Shown one piece after another: positions 27,817-37,352 of a stretch of 64,000 nt of DNA (its first letter is position 1; each line of letters starts with the position of its first letter). Under the pieces are notes generated by a model that saw only the letters and a program-made list of their open reading frames with translations, had not been told where the DNA came from and did no database searches. This DNA is from Planctomycetales bacterium. GTDB taxonomy: Bacteria > Planctomycetota > Planctomycetia > Planctomycetales > Planctomycetaceae. The stretch covers positions 62,001-126,000 of the forward strand of contig JANQPT010000050.1 in the NCBI GenBank assembly GCA_028285345.1. The letters are read 5' to 3'. The translations under genes were made by a program, and so were the position numbers.

Positions 27817-28536
27817 ATGAAATCTTCGCATTCATCTCTGCTGTTGTCGCTGCTGGCGGTTGGCCTATTTGTCTTGGCAGGCTGTACGGGTGGCGATCAG
27901 GTGGTGTCACCTGATATCGAGAAGGGCACCGAGGGCAAGTACGATGCGCACGCTCACGGCCACCATGGGCCGCACGATGGCGACGTAATTGAGTTGGGCG
28001 ACGAGATGTACCACGCCGAGTTAGTGCATGCTGGCGATACGGTGACAATTTATATTCTCGACGGAGAGGTCAAGAATGCCATCCCGATCGACGCCGAGGA
28101 GTTGATGATCAATCTCATTGCCGACGGCAAGCCGAAGCAGTTTAAACTCGCTGCGAAGCCGCAAGAAAAGGACCCGGAAGGAAAGTCATCGCGTTTCGAA
28201 TTGGTCGATGGAACGTTGCTCCATGCAATTGAGGAGGAGGGCGCCAAGCCGCGCCTGAGCTTCAACATCGGCGACAAAGCGATCAATGCCGAGTTTGCAC
28301 TCCACGGGCACGGCGACCATGGTCACGGCGACCATGACGATCACGGTGACCACAAGGACGGCCACGATGACCATGACGACCACGATGCTCATCACGGAGA
28401 GCACAAGGGCGAAGGTCACGACGACGACGATCACAATCACAAAGACGGTGACGATCACAAGGAAGCGCACGACGACGAAAAGGGTCACGATGATGACCAC
28501 GGCGAGGACGACAAACACGCGGACGAAAAGAAATAG
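27817..28536 (+). CDS. Lipoprotein with His/Asp-rich metal-binding tail
   Basis: 239 residues. A lipoprotein signal peptide ends at LAGC (Cys at about residue 22), so the protein is membrane anchored. A short His cluster (AHAHGHHGPH) follows. A folded middle (about 50-160) of beta strands includes GDTVTIYILDGEV. The last 77 or so residues are almost entirely His, Asp, Gly, Lys and Glu with about 21 His, written as repeats such as HGDH and HDDHDDH. This is a plausible zinc, nickel or copper store or chaperone of the envelope. No known family recognised for the middle domain and no transporter gene adjacent. Confidence 0.8.
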   Translation: MKSSHSSLLLSLLAVGLFVLAGCTGGDQVVSPDIEKGTEGKYDAHAHGHHGPHDGDVIELGDEMYHAELVHAGDTVTIYILDGEVKNAIPIDAEELMINLIADGKPKQFKLAAKPQEKDPEGKSSRFELVDGTLLHAIEEEGAKPRLSFNIGDKAINAEFALHGHGDHGHGDHDDHGDHKDGHDDHDDHDAHHGEHKGEGHDDDDHNHKDGDDHKEAHDDEKGHDDDHGEDDKHADEKK

Positions 28537-29095
28537 CCCGCGATTCGCCGCGATTTCGATCTGCCTCGATGAGGATCGTGTAGCGCGGCGACGCCTGCTC
28601 AGTCAAATTGCAATTAAAGGGTCGTCCAACTCGTGAGAGTTCGGAATCTTGCCCGCAGCGGTTGAGGTTTCAGAAGTCTCACGACTTCTGCTACCCGAGT
28701 TTGTCAGGATGCATTCCTCGGAATGCGCGCGACAGTGAAAACCTTCTCGGGTGGCCGCGATTGCAACGCAATCGGGGTGCCGCAGGCACACGAGGCCGCA
28801 ATTTCACCGTTCCCTGCGATTGGAAACCGCAGTCTTATAGACCGTTGAAATTGCAGCCTCTTGCTGGCTCCGCCTGCCCCGATTGCTCCGCAATCGCGGC
28901 CACCCCCTGGTAAGATTCTCGTAAAACGAGATGCTTGTTGAATGGACGCGGCTGATGCTCCTGTCCAAAGACACACTGAATGCTCCGTGACGAGCGATCA
29001 TCCATAAGCAATCCATTGTAGATTTCCGGGACCGACTCGCTGAACATACTTGATGCCAAGTGCAAACGAGGGTATGCCCCCAGTTTATCATCGCA
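28537..29095. other. Gap with a full 158-bp element
   Basis: 559 bases between convergent genes. Contains a CAGAAGTC/GACTTCTG hairpin near 28673-28694 and the 158-bp element at 28749-28905. No coding frame is supported. Confidence 0.55.
28749..28905. repeat. 158-bp paired palindromic element, copy 4 (full)
   Basis: Both units are close to the consensus; left unit with GTGCC-GCA-GGCAC, right unit with a GATTGC-TCC-GCAATC hairpin. Same unit order (left type then right type) as the other full copies. Confidence 0.85.
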
Positions 29096-30139
29096 CTACG
29101 GGATTCCCTTGCCGAGCCGCTGCAAGCGGTGCAAAATGTCGGCCATTCGTGCCGCGACGCGGTGCAGATTGATCGTCTCAGGGAGGTCCTCGTTGAGCCG
29201 CTCGATCCAGGTCATGCCACTCAGCACGACCCCGCTGCGGTCGAAGACCTTGACTGCGACGAGCTCTTCAGCGGAGAGCGGGCAACTTGCCTGATAGGCG
29301 TCCAGCGCCGTATTCCACGCGTTGCGGTCGTCGCCGACGAGACTCCCCAGCAACCGCGCGAGGTCGCCTGCGACCGTTTCGGCGCGGCAGGCGGACGCGT
29401 CGATCAATCCGGTGACGGTTTCTCCGGAAAACAGCACGTGGTCGTGCCAGATGTCGCGAAGGCAGGGCTGCAGGCGAAACCTCTGTCCGGCGACGATGCG
29501 AAGTTCCGCTTCGATGACCGGCGCTGCGGTGCGAAATCCCGAGAGGATCGACCGTGCGGTTTCGCGAAGATCGACGCGGCTCAGGGCGGCGCAGGCCCTT
29601 TCGGCTTGTTGCAGGCGGGCGGGATTCCAACTCTGCAGCCGCTTCAATCGTTCGGCGAGACCGGGAGAGGGTGCCGATGGCTGAACGGCGAACCAGCGTC
29701 GTTCCTCGGCGGTCGGTACAAACGTCGCAGCCGCTTGATGCCACTCCGCCAGCGCGGACATGGCGACCGATAATCGCGCGGGGGAGGGTGCCAATACATA
29801 ATCCGCCCGGCCCGGCAACCACGGTTCCAATTGCCACAATCGATCCCGGCAATCGACCAGTGTCGAGTCTTGCAACGATGTAACGGGGACGGCGACGTTG
29901 GTGATACCCTGAGCGTGCACGTGCCGCAACAAGCGGTGCAGCCCTAACAGCCGCTCTGCCTCCAGGCTGCCGCGCGGCCATTGCCGCAGGGCAAAATCTC
30001 CCGCAGGTGAGGTGAGCCGCCAAATCCTTGCGCCGCTGAAGCCGGCATTCTCCACGCGTGCCGCTTGTCGAGGTTGGTACTGCGCCCCGTAGTGCGACAT
30101 GACCTCACGCAGCAGACGGGATTCCTGTTCATGGAGCAT
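29096..30139 (-). CDS. APH-like phosphotransferase family protein
   Basis: 347 residues, cytosolic. The fold resembles aminoglycoside/choline/homoserine kinases: an N-lobe with GFSGARIWRL and FALRQW (ATP-site Lys replaced by Arg), an inter-lobe LEPWLPG, and the catalytic loop LRDIWHDHVLF followed by TGLIDASA. Against the usual HGDxxPxN loop the catalytic Asp is kept, but His becomes Leu and Asn becomes His; the metal-binding Asp of the DFG-like segment is kept. It may phosphorylate a small molecule or be a degenerate kinase. Six bases separate it from the upstream TPR glycosyltransferase, so the two form an operon. Confidence 0.72.
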   Translation of the reverse strand: MLHEQESRLLREVMSHYGAQYQPRQAARVENAGFSGARIWRLTSPAGDFALRQWPRGSLEAERLLGLHRLLRHVHAQGITNVAVPVTSLQDSTLVDCRDRLWQLEPWLPGRADYVLAPSPARLSVAMSALAEWHQAAATFVPTAEERRWFAVQPSAPSPGLAERLKRLQSWNPARLQQAERACAALSRVDLRETARSILSGFRTAAPVIEAELRIVAGQRFRLQPCLRDIWHDHVLFSGETVTGLIDASACRAETVAGDLARLLGSLVGDDRNAWNTALDAYQASCPLSAEELVAVKVFDRSGVVLSGMTWIERLNEDLPETINLHRVAARMADILHRLQRLGKGIP

Positions 30140-30145
30140 GACAAA

Positions 30146-31930
30146 TCATCGGCTTTTGACGGCTGCCAGTGCCGTCAGACCTTGGGCGACTTGAGCGATC
30201 ACGGACGGCCAGTCACCCCAAACCGGCTGCCGAAACAACCGCATTGTGGGATACCAGGATGAGTCGCTCCGCTGCAGCATCCAACGCCAGTCAGGTGTGT
30301 GAGACAACAGTGTCCAAACTTCGCATCCCATCGCGCCGGCCAAGTGGGCGACCGACGTATCGACGGTGACGACCAGATCAAGTCCATTGATTAGCTGCGC
30401 CGTGTCCTGGAAGTCGTTCAACCGACCGCTGGTGTCGGTGAGTCGCCCATGAAGATCGGCTTCGGCGATTTGTGCCGTGCCTTCGGAACCGACCTGCAGG
30501 CTGACAAAGTTGACGCCGGGGATATCGAGCAGCGGGCGGAATTCAGCTAGCGGACAGGACCGTAACGGATTGCGAGGTTGCGCCGGATTGCCGTGCCAAA
30601 CCAGTCCGACGTTGATCGCATTGGCGGCGAGAATATCAGCGAATGGTTCGGTCGACGAGGAGTCCGTGCGGACGTAGGGAATTTCAGCGGGCAGCGAATC
30701 CAACGACGTACCCAGAATTCCCGGCAAACTGAGCAGCGAAACTGCGGCGTCGCATGTCTGTGTGCTGTGACGGCCGGCGACGACCTCGTCGGCACCCGCG
30801 ACGTTCTTCAGCAGTCCACACAAACTGGTCTGGCATTCCAAGACGATATTCGCCCCTGAAGCGGCTTTGGCTTGGGGGAGAAAGCGGGCGAATTGCAGCG
30901 TGTCTCCCAAACCTTCATCGGCGAAAACCAAGAGCGTCTTGCCTGTGAGCGGTTCGCCTTGCCATCGTGGTTCAGGGCGTGCGGGGGACGCTAAGGTGGT
31001 CAACAATTCGCGGGCTTCGAATCCGGGCCAACCTTGCTGCAGTTCTCCCGCCATCAAGCGGGTGGTGCCCAGATTGAAGCGGGCAAGTGGGAAGTCGGGT
31101 TGCAGCGTCAGCGCTTGGTCAAACGCCGCGCACGCTTCGGGCAGGCGATGCAACGATCGCAGGGCGATCCCCAAATTGTTGAACGCTTCGGCAGAGTCGG
31201 GACGCAATTCCACGGCGCGGCGGGCGGCGCGTTCGGCGTCTGCGAGGCGGCCTTGCCGCTCATAGACATACGCCAGATTCTGCTGCATTTCCGCGTAGTC
31301 CGGTTGTTGCCGGCCGAGCTCTTCGTAGATCTGCGTCGCTTCGGACAGTTTCTCTTGCTGGGTTAACACGTATCCCAAGCGGATCCGCATCTCGTCATCG
31401 CTCGGTGTCAGTGTGAGCAGTTCACGGCAACAGTCCTCTGCCTGCCGCCACGCCTGCTGCTCTACATGAACCTCCGCAAGGTGCCGCAGCGTTTGCTCAT
31501 CCTGCGGGTCCAACTCGTGCGCGCGGCGGTAGCTGGCGGCCGCTTCGGGGAGTCGCTGTTGTGATTGCCGAATCCGTCCCAGGTTGAAATAGGCTTGGCC
31601 GTAATCCTTGTCCCGAGCAATGACCCGCTCAAAGCAACTGACCGCCTCGTCAATGCGGCCCGACGCCTGACAAGCGATTCCCAAATTGTTGTGAGCCGAG
31701 GCGACGTCCGGTTTCACGCGGCAGAACTCGGAGAGCAGCTCGATTGCCTCAGTGAACCGGCCTTGCTGCAGCTCGAGCGTGCCGAGCAAGTACATCGCTT
31801 CCAAGTGATGCGGAACGGCTGTGAGAATCGACCTGTAAATGGGATCGGCAGCTGAAAAATCACCTTGTTGGTGCAGCTCGATCGCATGAATTAATTGCGA
31901 TTGCAGGTCGGTCATCAGCGTTTGGATCAC
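30146..31930 (-). CDS. TPR-repeat glycosyltransferase (heptosyltransferase-like C-terminus)
   Basis: 594 residues. The first 300 or so are about eight tetratricopeptide repeats (for example AHNNLGIACQASGRIDEAVS, AFNNLGIALRSLHRLPEAC). The C-terminal 290 are a GT-B-like domain with LLVFADEGLGDTLQFARF and LVVTVDTSVAHLAGAMG, the latter being the sugar-nucleotide-site segment of ADP-heptose-type transferases. Such proteins glycosylate proteins or surface glycans in the cytosol. Start at 31930; an ATG five codons later is equally possible. First gene of a two-gene operon with the APH-like kinase. Confidence 0.85.
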   Translation of the reverse strand: MIQTLMTDLQSQLIHAIELHQQGDFSAADPIYRSILTAVPHHLEAMYLLGTLELQQGRFTEAIELLSEFCRVKPDVASAHNNLGIACQASGRIDEAVSCFERVIARDKDYGQAYFNLGRIRQSQQRLPEAAASYRRAHELDPQDEQTLRHLAEVHVEQQAWRQAEDCCRELLTLTPSDDEMRIRLGYVLTQQEKLSEATQIYEELGRQQPDYAEMQQNLAYVYERQGRLADAERAARRAVELRPDSAEAFNNLGIALRSLHRLPEACAAFDQALTLQPDFPLARFNLGTTRLMAGELQQGWPGFEARELLTTLASPARPEPRWQGEPLTGKTLLVFADEGLGDTLQFARFLPQAKAASGANIVLECQTSLCGLLKNVAGADEVVAGRHSTQTCDAAVSLLSLPGILGTSLDSLPAEIPYVRTDSSSTEPFADILAANAINVGLVWHGNPAQPRNPLRSCPLAEFRPLLDIPGVNFVSLQVGSEGTAQIAEADLHGRLTDTSGRLNDFQDTAQLINGLDLVVTVDTSVAHLAGAMGCEVWTLLSHTPDWRWMLQRSDSSWYPTMRLFRQPVWGDWPSVIAQVAQGLTALAAVKSR

Positions 31931-32262
31931 GATAGGGCGGGAACAGTGCGTTGTGGACGCGACGACCGTCGGCCGGAGGCAGGCGGCGGCTGATCTTCAG
32001 TCTGTGTTGTATTCGATTGCCCGATGTGATGACAATCAAGGCCGACAGCGGCAGGATTGTCGAAGCAGCGGGCGATTTGGCTGAGTGGTACAGGTGTCGT
32101 GAGCTATAATTCGGGATGCGGGGAACCATCTCAAAATCGAATCTCACCTTGGAGATGTGTGTTGAGCAGACTCATCATGTCCATTAGGATGAGCAGTGCA
32201 CTTGAGTCACGAGGTCCGGGGTGGTCTGCCCGAGGTGCGGACGATCATGTTGAGCGAGGGAT
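31931..32262. other. Divergent promoter region of TPR protein and adenylate kinase
   Basis: 332 bases. A perfect TATAAT at 32105-32110 points toward the adenylate kinase gene but has no good -35 at the right distance. No repeat or small gene seen. Confidence 0.4.
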
Positions 32263-32898
32263 ATGATGGCCGATAGCCGATATGAGACAGTACTGTTGTT
32301 CGGGGCTCCCGGAGCGGGCAAAGGGACTCAGGGCGGAATATTGGGCCAGATTCCGGGGTTCTTTCATCTTTCCTGCGGGGATGTGTTCCGGGGGTTGCAG
32401 ATGAACTCTCCCGAGGGACGCGAGATCTACAAATACAGCTCTCAGGGGCAGCTCGTCCCGGACGACCTGACGATCCGCATTTGGCGGAAGGGAATGGACG
32501 CGCATACGGCGAAGTCCGATTACAGCCCCGAGGAGGATCTGTTGGTGCTGGACGGCATTCCGCGAAATGTCGAACAGGCCAAGATCATGGAGAACCATAT
32601 CAATGTGCTCAAGCTGGTGCATTTGGTTTGCCCGAGCGAAGAAGCGATGATGCACCGCATGAAGCGGCGGGCAATCCGGGAAAACCGTGCCGATGACGCC
32701 AACGAATCGGTGATTCGCCGGAGGTTTGAGGTTTACCGGGCCGAGACCTACCCCGTGCTGGATTACTACTCGAGCGACTTGGTGGCGGAGGTAGATGCGA
32801 TGGGCTCGCCGGCGGAAGTCTTGCAGCAGGTATTGACAGTTCTGGTGCCGGTGCAGAATGCCCACTTCGCCAAACTGGGCGAAGAGGAAGTGGCTTAG
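32263..32898 (+). CDS. adk: Adenylate kinase, short form
   Basis: 211 residues. Interconverts AMP+ATP and 2 ADP. The P-loop GAPGAGKGT is at 14-22, SCGDVFRG gives the AMP-site segment, LDGIPRNVEQA the catalytic-Arg region. The LID is short without the zinc Cys set. The family is certain. A nucleoside-monophosphate kinase with different base preference cannot be ruled out. Two adjacent ATGs open the frame. Confidence 0.88.
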   Translation: MMADSRYETVLLFGAPGAGKGTQGGILGQIPGFFHLSCGDVFRGLQMNSPEGREIYKYSSQGQLVPDDLTIRIWRKGMDAHTAKSDYSPEEDLLVLDGIPRNVEQAKIMENHINVLKLVHLVCPSEEAMMHRMKRRAIRENRADDANESVIRRRFEVYRAETYPVLDYYSSDLVAEVDAMGSPAEVLQQVLTVLVPVQNAHFAKLGEEEVA

Positions 32899-32920
32899 AG
32901 CGGATTGCCGATTGTGCGAT

Positions 32921-32967
32921 CACACGCGGCATGGTCACTCGCCTGTCGGCGTGAGAACATAGCACCC
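32921..32967 (-). repeat. GTGAGCATG-type repeat, copy 2
   Basis: Inverted copy of 3369-3416, in the short gap between the adenylate kinase and the SulP transporter stops. Confidence 0.6.
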
Positions 32968-33001
32968 CGCGAGACTTGGATCCAGTTTTTGGACCGGCCG
33001 G

Positions 33002-35014
33002 TCATGCTTCCGGCGCGGCGGATTCCTCGGCGACACGATTTGCCGAGTCGGGGCCGTCGAGGTCGTTGATTCGCCCCCGCTGCTTGCGTTGCTCCTGCCG
33101 GAAGTTGGCGTGCAGCGAATCCCAATCAATCACCATGTGCCCGCCGGTTGATTCGTGCTGCTTGGCCCACGACATCAGCAGGTCGAGGCAGGCGTGGTCA
33201 ATGTAGTCCAGATGCTCGAAATCGACGTGCAACTCCGCACCGGTGGGGACGTCTTCGAGTTTGACTGCCAATTTGGGCAGGCGAACAAATGTTGCCGCGC
33301 CGACCAGCTTGAGGACCGCTCTGTTGGTCTCCTTGTCTTTGACTAAGCGGACTTTGAGGTGCGAGAAGGTGTAGAGCAATTTGACGGCGGCGCAAGCGAT
33401 TCCTGTAATGACGCCGGTGAGCAAATCGGTCGCCACGATCGTTCCGACGGTTGCGACGTAAATTGCGACCTCGCCCCAGCCGTACTCGCGGAGTTTCTTG
33501 ATCGATTTGATGTCGAGGAGCTTGTAACCTGTGAACACGAGCATCGCGGCGAGACTGGCGGTGGGAATCGACCGCAGCACGAACGCAAGTGCCGAGACGA
33601 ACAATAGCAGCCAAATTCCATGCAAGATCGCGGACAATCGGGTGGTGGCACCGGCGTCAACATTGGCCGAGCTGCGTACGATTACTCCGGTCATGGGCAA
33701 CGCCCCCATCAGGCCGCAGAGCGTATTGCCGACGCCCTGTGCGAACAGCTCTTGGTCGTATTTGGCGCGCGGGCCGCTATGCAACTGGTCGACCGCGGTC
33801 GTGCAGAGCAACGTCTCGGCGCTGGCCACCACGGCGATTACCACGCTCAGTTTGATCAAGTCGCCCCAAGGCGCGTTGTGAATGACCGCCATTGTGGGAA
33901 CGTGAATTTCGTCCATCAGGTTCTCCGGCACCTCGACGAACAATACCGGCAACACTATTACCGTTGCCACGACGCTTGCCGCAGTCACCGCCACCAGCGG
34001 CGCGGGGACCATCTTTAGCGACTTGGGGATGAGTGTTTGCCAGATCACGATTAAGATAATCGTCAGCATGCCGATTTGTGCGGCGAACCCGTGATTTTTG
34101 AGCTCGCCCAGCAGACCGCCTAATGCCGTCTCAGCATTTTTTTGTGCTTTCAACGCCAAGTCGTTGAGTCCCTGGTCTCGTAAATCAATGACGGCTGTAT
34201 TGCTCTGCTTCAGCGCTTCTTTGGCAGCGGCGCAGATTTTGTCGGACCGTTCTCCTTTCACGGTTCCGGTTTCATAGTCGCACAATTCGGTGACGGTTGT
34301 CTCTAATTCTGACGTCAGTTGCGACTGCTGCTCAGCGTACTTTTGAGGGTCGTCAATCTTTAAAGCCTGATTGCCGCTTCCTTCGGAGTTGACGAACTCG
34401 GTGTGCTCCGCCAAGCGTTCATGAAGACTGACTTGGCGGCGGTGCAATTCTCCCACGCGACGCAGCATGTCTGATCGAAATTTGCGAACTTCACGGCTGC
34501 GGAACTCGGGGAATTGCAGTCCCTTCTGAATCGCGGATGGAATGCTGAGCAGATTCTGAATGCCGGTTCCTTTCGGCTTGTCATCGACCATCACGTGAAA
34601 TTGGCTGGCAAAAATCAGAACACCGATGCCTCCGAGCATTCCTTTAATCACCGCCGGCGAAACCGCGCGAAACCATTGGCCGAGCCGAAGCGTCCCGGCA
34701 ATGATTTGCAGGAGGCCTGCAAACAAGACGGCCAGACCGAGCATCTCCAAGCCGAATCGCTGCACGATGTCAAAGACGATCACCGTCAATCCGGCGGCCG
34801 GTCCGCTGACTTGCAGGGGAACACCGCTGATCGTTCCTACGACAATTCCGCCCACGATGCCGGTGATCAGTCCGGCGGCGACGGGAACATCGGACGCGAT
34901 GGCAATCCCCATACAGAGTGGCAGCGCCACCAGAAATACGACGATCGAGGCAAGTAGATCGTTACGGAAAGACCGGGTCGGCTGGTCAGGTTTAGGATCG
35001 GAGCTCTCGGACAT
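33002..35014 (-). CDS. SulP-family anion (probable bicarbonate) transporter with a 125-residue insertion
   Basis: 670 residues. The N-terminal membrane domain starts with the SulP signature region ASIVVFLVALPLCMGIAIAS and VSGPAAGLTVIV. Between GIQNLLSIPSAI (about residue 160) and the next membrane helix (GFAAQIGMLTIILIV) lies a hydrophilic, helical, coiled-coil-like insertion of about 125 residues. The membrane domain then resumes, and a C-terminal STAS domain (about 560-650, with HVDFEHLDYIDHACLDLL) closes the protein. The carbonic anhydrase gene 78 bases upstream on the same strand points to bicarbonate as substrate, as in BicA-type SulP proteins; the direct evidence is context only. Confidence 0.87.
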   Translation of the reverse strand: MSESSDPKPDQPTRSFRNDLLASIVVFLVALPLCMGIAIASDVPVAAGLITGIVGGIVVGTISGVPLQVSGPAAGLTVIVFDIVQRFGLEMLGLAVLFAGLLQIIAGTLRLGQWFRAVSPAVIKGMLGGIGVLIFASQFHVMVDDKPKGTGIQNLLSIPSAIQKGLQFPEFRSREVRKFRSDMLRRVGELHRRQVSLHERLAEHTEFVNSEGSGNQALKIDDPQKYAEQQSQLTSELETTVTELCDYETGTVKGERSDKICAAAKEALKQSNTAVIDLRDQGLNDLALKAQKNAETALGGLLGELKNHGFAAQIGMLTIILIVIWQTLIPKSLKMVPAPLVAVTAASVVATVIVLPVLFVEVPENLMDEIHVPTMAVIHNAPWGDLIKLSVVIAVVASAETLLCTTAVDQLHSGPRAKYDQELFAQGVGNTLCGLMGALPMTGVIVRSSANVDAGATTRLSAILHGIWLLLFVSALAFVLRSIPTASLAAMLVFTGYKLLDIKSIKKLREYGWGEVAIYVATVGTIVATDLLTGVITGIACAAVKLLYTFSHLKVRLVKDKETNRAVLKLVGAATFVRLPKLAVKLEDVPTGAELHVDFEHLDYIDHACLDLLMSWAKQHESTGGHMVIDWDSLHANFRQEQRKQRGRINDLDGPDSANRVAEESAAPEA

Positions 35015-35092
35015 CGCTGGCTACCTGCTGAGAAGGCTATTGTGACCGGACGGCTGAAACCGGCCGGCAAACTTTGGGTCTTGCGACGGCAC

Positions 35093-35710
35093 TTAGCACA
35101 TCGCGACGAACTGTTCAGGCTGCGGGTCGAAACGGTGGACTTCGCCGGTCTCGAACGTGTATTTCCATCCGTGCAGCGTCAGGTTGCCGTCGGCGAGGGC
35201 GACCGCCACGCTGGGGTGAGAGCGGAGATTCTCCAGTTGCACAAGCACGTTTTCCTCGACGGCCGCCGTAAGCCGCGATTGCGGATCTGCGACGTCGCGG
35301 TGTTTTCGGTCCATGTTGCGCGCCGTGGCCTGTGCATGAGTCAGCCAGCCTTTGACGGCGTCGAGGCCGTTCAGGCTTTCCGGTTGCAGCAAGCCTCCCA
35401 TCGCGCCGCACTGCGAGTGCCCACAGACGATGATGTCGGGAACTTGGAGTACTTTGACCGCGTATTCAATGGTTGCGGCTTCGCCGCCCGGTCCGGCCGA
35501 GTAGGGTGGAACGATGTTGCCCGCGTTTCGCAGGATGAACAGTTCGCCCGGCTCGGTCTGCGTCAACAGATTGGGGTCGATCCGCGAATCGGAGCAAGTG
35601 ATGAACAGTGCCAGCGGCTGTTGGCCGCCTGCGAGACGTTCGAATAACGACTGATTCGTCTTGAACGCAGTTTGCTGAAAGTTGTGAATACCTTGGATGA
35701 GTTTTTGCAT
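35093..35710 (-). CDS. Beta-class carbonic anhydrase
   Basis: 205 residues. Interconverts CO2 and bicarbonate. Zinc ligands C39, H98 and C101 (ITCSDSRID and CGHSQCGAM) with the Asp41-Arg43 dyad. It lies upstream of the SulP transporter in the same direction, so the two probably form a bicarbonate uptake or pH operon. Confidence 0.95.
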   Translation of the reverse strand: MQKLIQGIHNFQQTAFKTNQSLFERLAGGQQPLALFITCSDSRIDPNLLTQTEPGELFILRNAGNIVPPYSAGPGGEAATIEYAVKVLQVPDIIVCGHSQCGAMGGLLQPESLNGLDAVKGWLTHAQATARNMDRKHRDVADPQSRLTAAVEENVLVQLENLRSHPSVAVALADGNLTLHGWKYTFETGEVHRFDPQPEQFVAMC

Positions 35711-35976
35711 AACAGTATGACCCTACGGAATCGTTAGGAAGCCGGACTTCGATCATTTTGCAATGAATTAACCCGGGACATAGACTGGGGCAATCGCAAA
35801 GCCTCGCCGCACATTCAGCGCTGCCGCGTGACGAGCCGCTGACAGCGCTTTTTCAGCCGTTATCTGCAGACGGGATCGACGTTTCTCGGTGCGCAATCTT
35901 GGCGGCACTGCGAACTCGATTGATCCGCGTCACGGCGCAGACGGAGACGCATCCGCCATGCGCGCACTGTTGCTGT

Positions 35977-36336
35977 TCAACACGTGATCGGAGCGAGCAA
36001 ACCGTTGGAGAGGCGGTGGCCGCTGACGACACCGGAGCGCTCAACTCTCTTCGCGTAAGAGCCTTGCTTCGATTGGGGAACTGCGGAGCGGACTTTATCA
36101 GCGGCCGAGTGCAGGCGGATCCGCCGGTGGTGATTGGTGACCGCTTCTTCGTGCTTGAGTTCCGCTTCTTCTTCCGACTGGAGTGGCGACTTTGACTCCG
36201 CAATCCTGACGGTGACCGGACCCACGACGCCTGAGGCGGCAACCATGCAGAGCATGGCAGCCATCGCGCAGAGGCGGACGAGCAAAGAGGAATATTGACG
36301 ATTCCCGCAAGTATTGTGGCCAATCAAGCTCGGCAT
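35977..36336 (-). CDS. Possible small exported protein
   Basis: 119 residues. A hydrophobic segment (about residues 16-40, SSLLVRLCAMAAMLCMVAASGVV) could be a signal peptide; the rest is polar and His/Glu/Arg rich, ending GHRLSNGLLAPITC. No family recognised and no ribosome binding site is evident. A competing frame covers the same DNA. I keep it because of the signal-like start, with low confidence. Confidence 0.35.
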   Translation of the reverse strand: MPSLIGHNTCGNRQYSSLLVRLCAMAAMLCMVAASGVVGPVTVRIAESKSPLQSEEEAELKHEEAVTNHHRRIRLHSAADKVRSAVPQSKQGSYAKRVERSGVVSGHRLSNGLLAPITC

Positions 36337-36737
36337 GGAGAGTTTGCGGGTGTTTTCCCGAAGTTTGCAGGTTGGAGAGAGCGGTGGGAGATTTCAGCCG
36401 GGGCGGGGCGGCAACCCAAAGAAAAGCTAGCAAAAACGCCCGCGAAGTGTCAATGGTCTCCGGGCAGTGAGTCTTTGCAGGCGTGCATCCCCAGTCTTGC
36501 GTTTGCACCGGATAGGGAACGGTGAAATTGCGGCCTCGTGCGCCTGCGGCACCCCGATTGCGCTGCAATCGCGACCACCCGGGGGAGTTCTCATTGTCGC
36601 GAACAATGCGGGGAGTGCAGCCATCCTGGCGGCGACAGATGAAGCAGGTTGCGTCTGAAATGGCGCTATGCTCTGCGGCTGACGTCGTAGGACAAAGCGG
36701 TTGCCAGCGGCGAAGGGCTGATGAAAACAGTCGCGTC
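36337..36737. other. Gap with half 158-bp element
   Basis: 401 bases. Contains the half element at 36523-36580. Nothing else recognised. Confidence 0.5.
36523..36580. repeat. Half copy of the 158-bp element
   Basis: Single unit of the left type (GTGCG-CCT/GGCAC-like hairpin), written in the orientation ending ACCACCC, like the halves at 5544 and 44236. Confidence 0.75.
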
Positions 36738-37310
36738 TCAGGTGTCTGTGGTCTCTTCGCCGGTCATTGTATCAACGAGAGACTCAAACCAGATCCGCCC
36801 GTCTTGCGATTTGTCGCCCGTCGCATTGTCGCAGCGGTAGAACGCGCGATAGAAGGCCAGGTTGTTCGCCAAGCATTCGATCAGTTGTTGAGCGCGGTCG
36901 ACAGCGCGGTTCCAATCGCCCGAGCGCTCTCCGGCAGCCCATGCATTGTGCGCCTCGTCGTGCCATTGAATAACGTCGAGGACTGCTTCGTCGTCGAGAT
37001 ACGATTCCGCAAACCGGCGGGCATAGGCGCCGTGATGATTGGGCCCGCTGCGCGGTTTTGCGTGGTCGACTTCAAACTTGAACGTGTCATGAATGAGCGC
37101 AACGAGCCGCAATGAGGGGTAGTACGGCGATGGGGCATACCACCGCTGGACGTTGTTGAGCACTTCGGCGATGTGATGCTTCACATTGCCTTCCGGATGT
37201 CCCGGCCGCGGCCGTCCATACTCGATGCCCTGCCGGAATTGCGGATCGGCGGCGATTTTGCGTTCGAGTTCGTTGATGAGCGTGAATGGTAGTTCCTCCA
37301 TGCCGGTCAT
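36738..37310 (-). CDS. HD-domain phosphohydrolase-like protein
   Basis: 190 residues, cytosolic. The spaced His and His-Asp motifs of the HD superfamily are seen: GNVKHHIAEVL, LVALIHDTFKF and VIQWHDEAHNAW. Such proteins hydrolyse phosphate from nucleotides or cyclic nucleotides using bound metal. The start may be the ATG at 37310 or three codons later. Nearest neighbour on this strand is the tRNA cluster; no functional link seen. Confidence 0.72.
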   Translation of the reverse strand: MTGMEELPFTLINELERKIAADPQFRQGIEYGRPRPGHPEGNVKHHIAEVLNNVQRWYAPSPYYPSLRLVALIHDTFKFEVDHAKPRSGPNHHGAYARRFAESYLDDEAVLDVIQWHDEAHNAWAAGERSGDWNRAVDRAQQLIECLANNLAFYRAFYRCDNATGDKSQDGRIWFESLVDTMTGEETTDT

Positions 37311-37352
37311 TGTACAGAGTCGTGTTCGTTTCTCTTGTTGATCGTGGTTTAT

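Noticed and set aside
28186-28518. Val/Ile-rich hydrophobic antisense frame over the His-rich tail
   Set aside because: It arises because His/Asp codons read as Val/Met codons on the other strand; no start context.
35853-36323. 156-residue minus-strand frame overlapping the possible small exported protein
   Set aside because: Low-complexity Ser/Arg-rich sequence without signal peptide; the overlapping frame is more protein-like.
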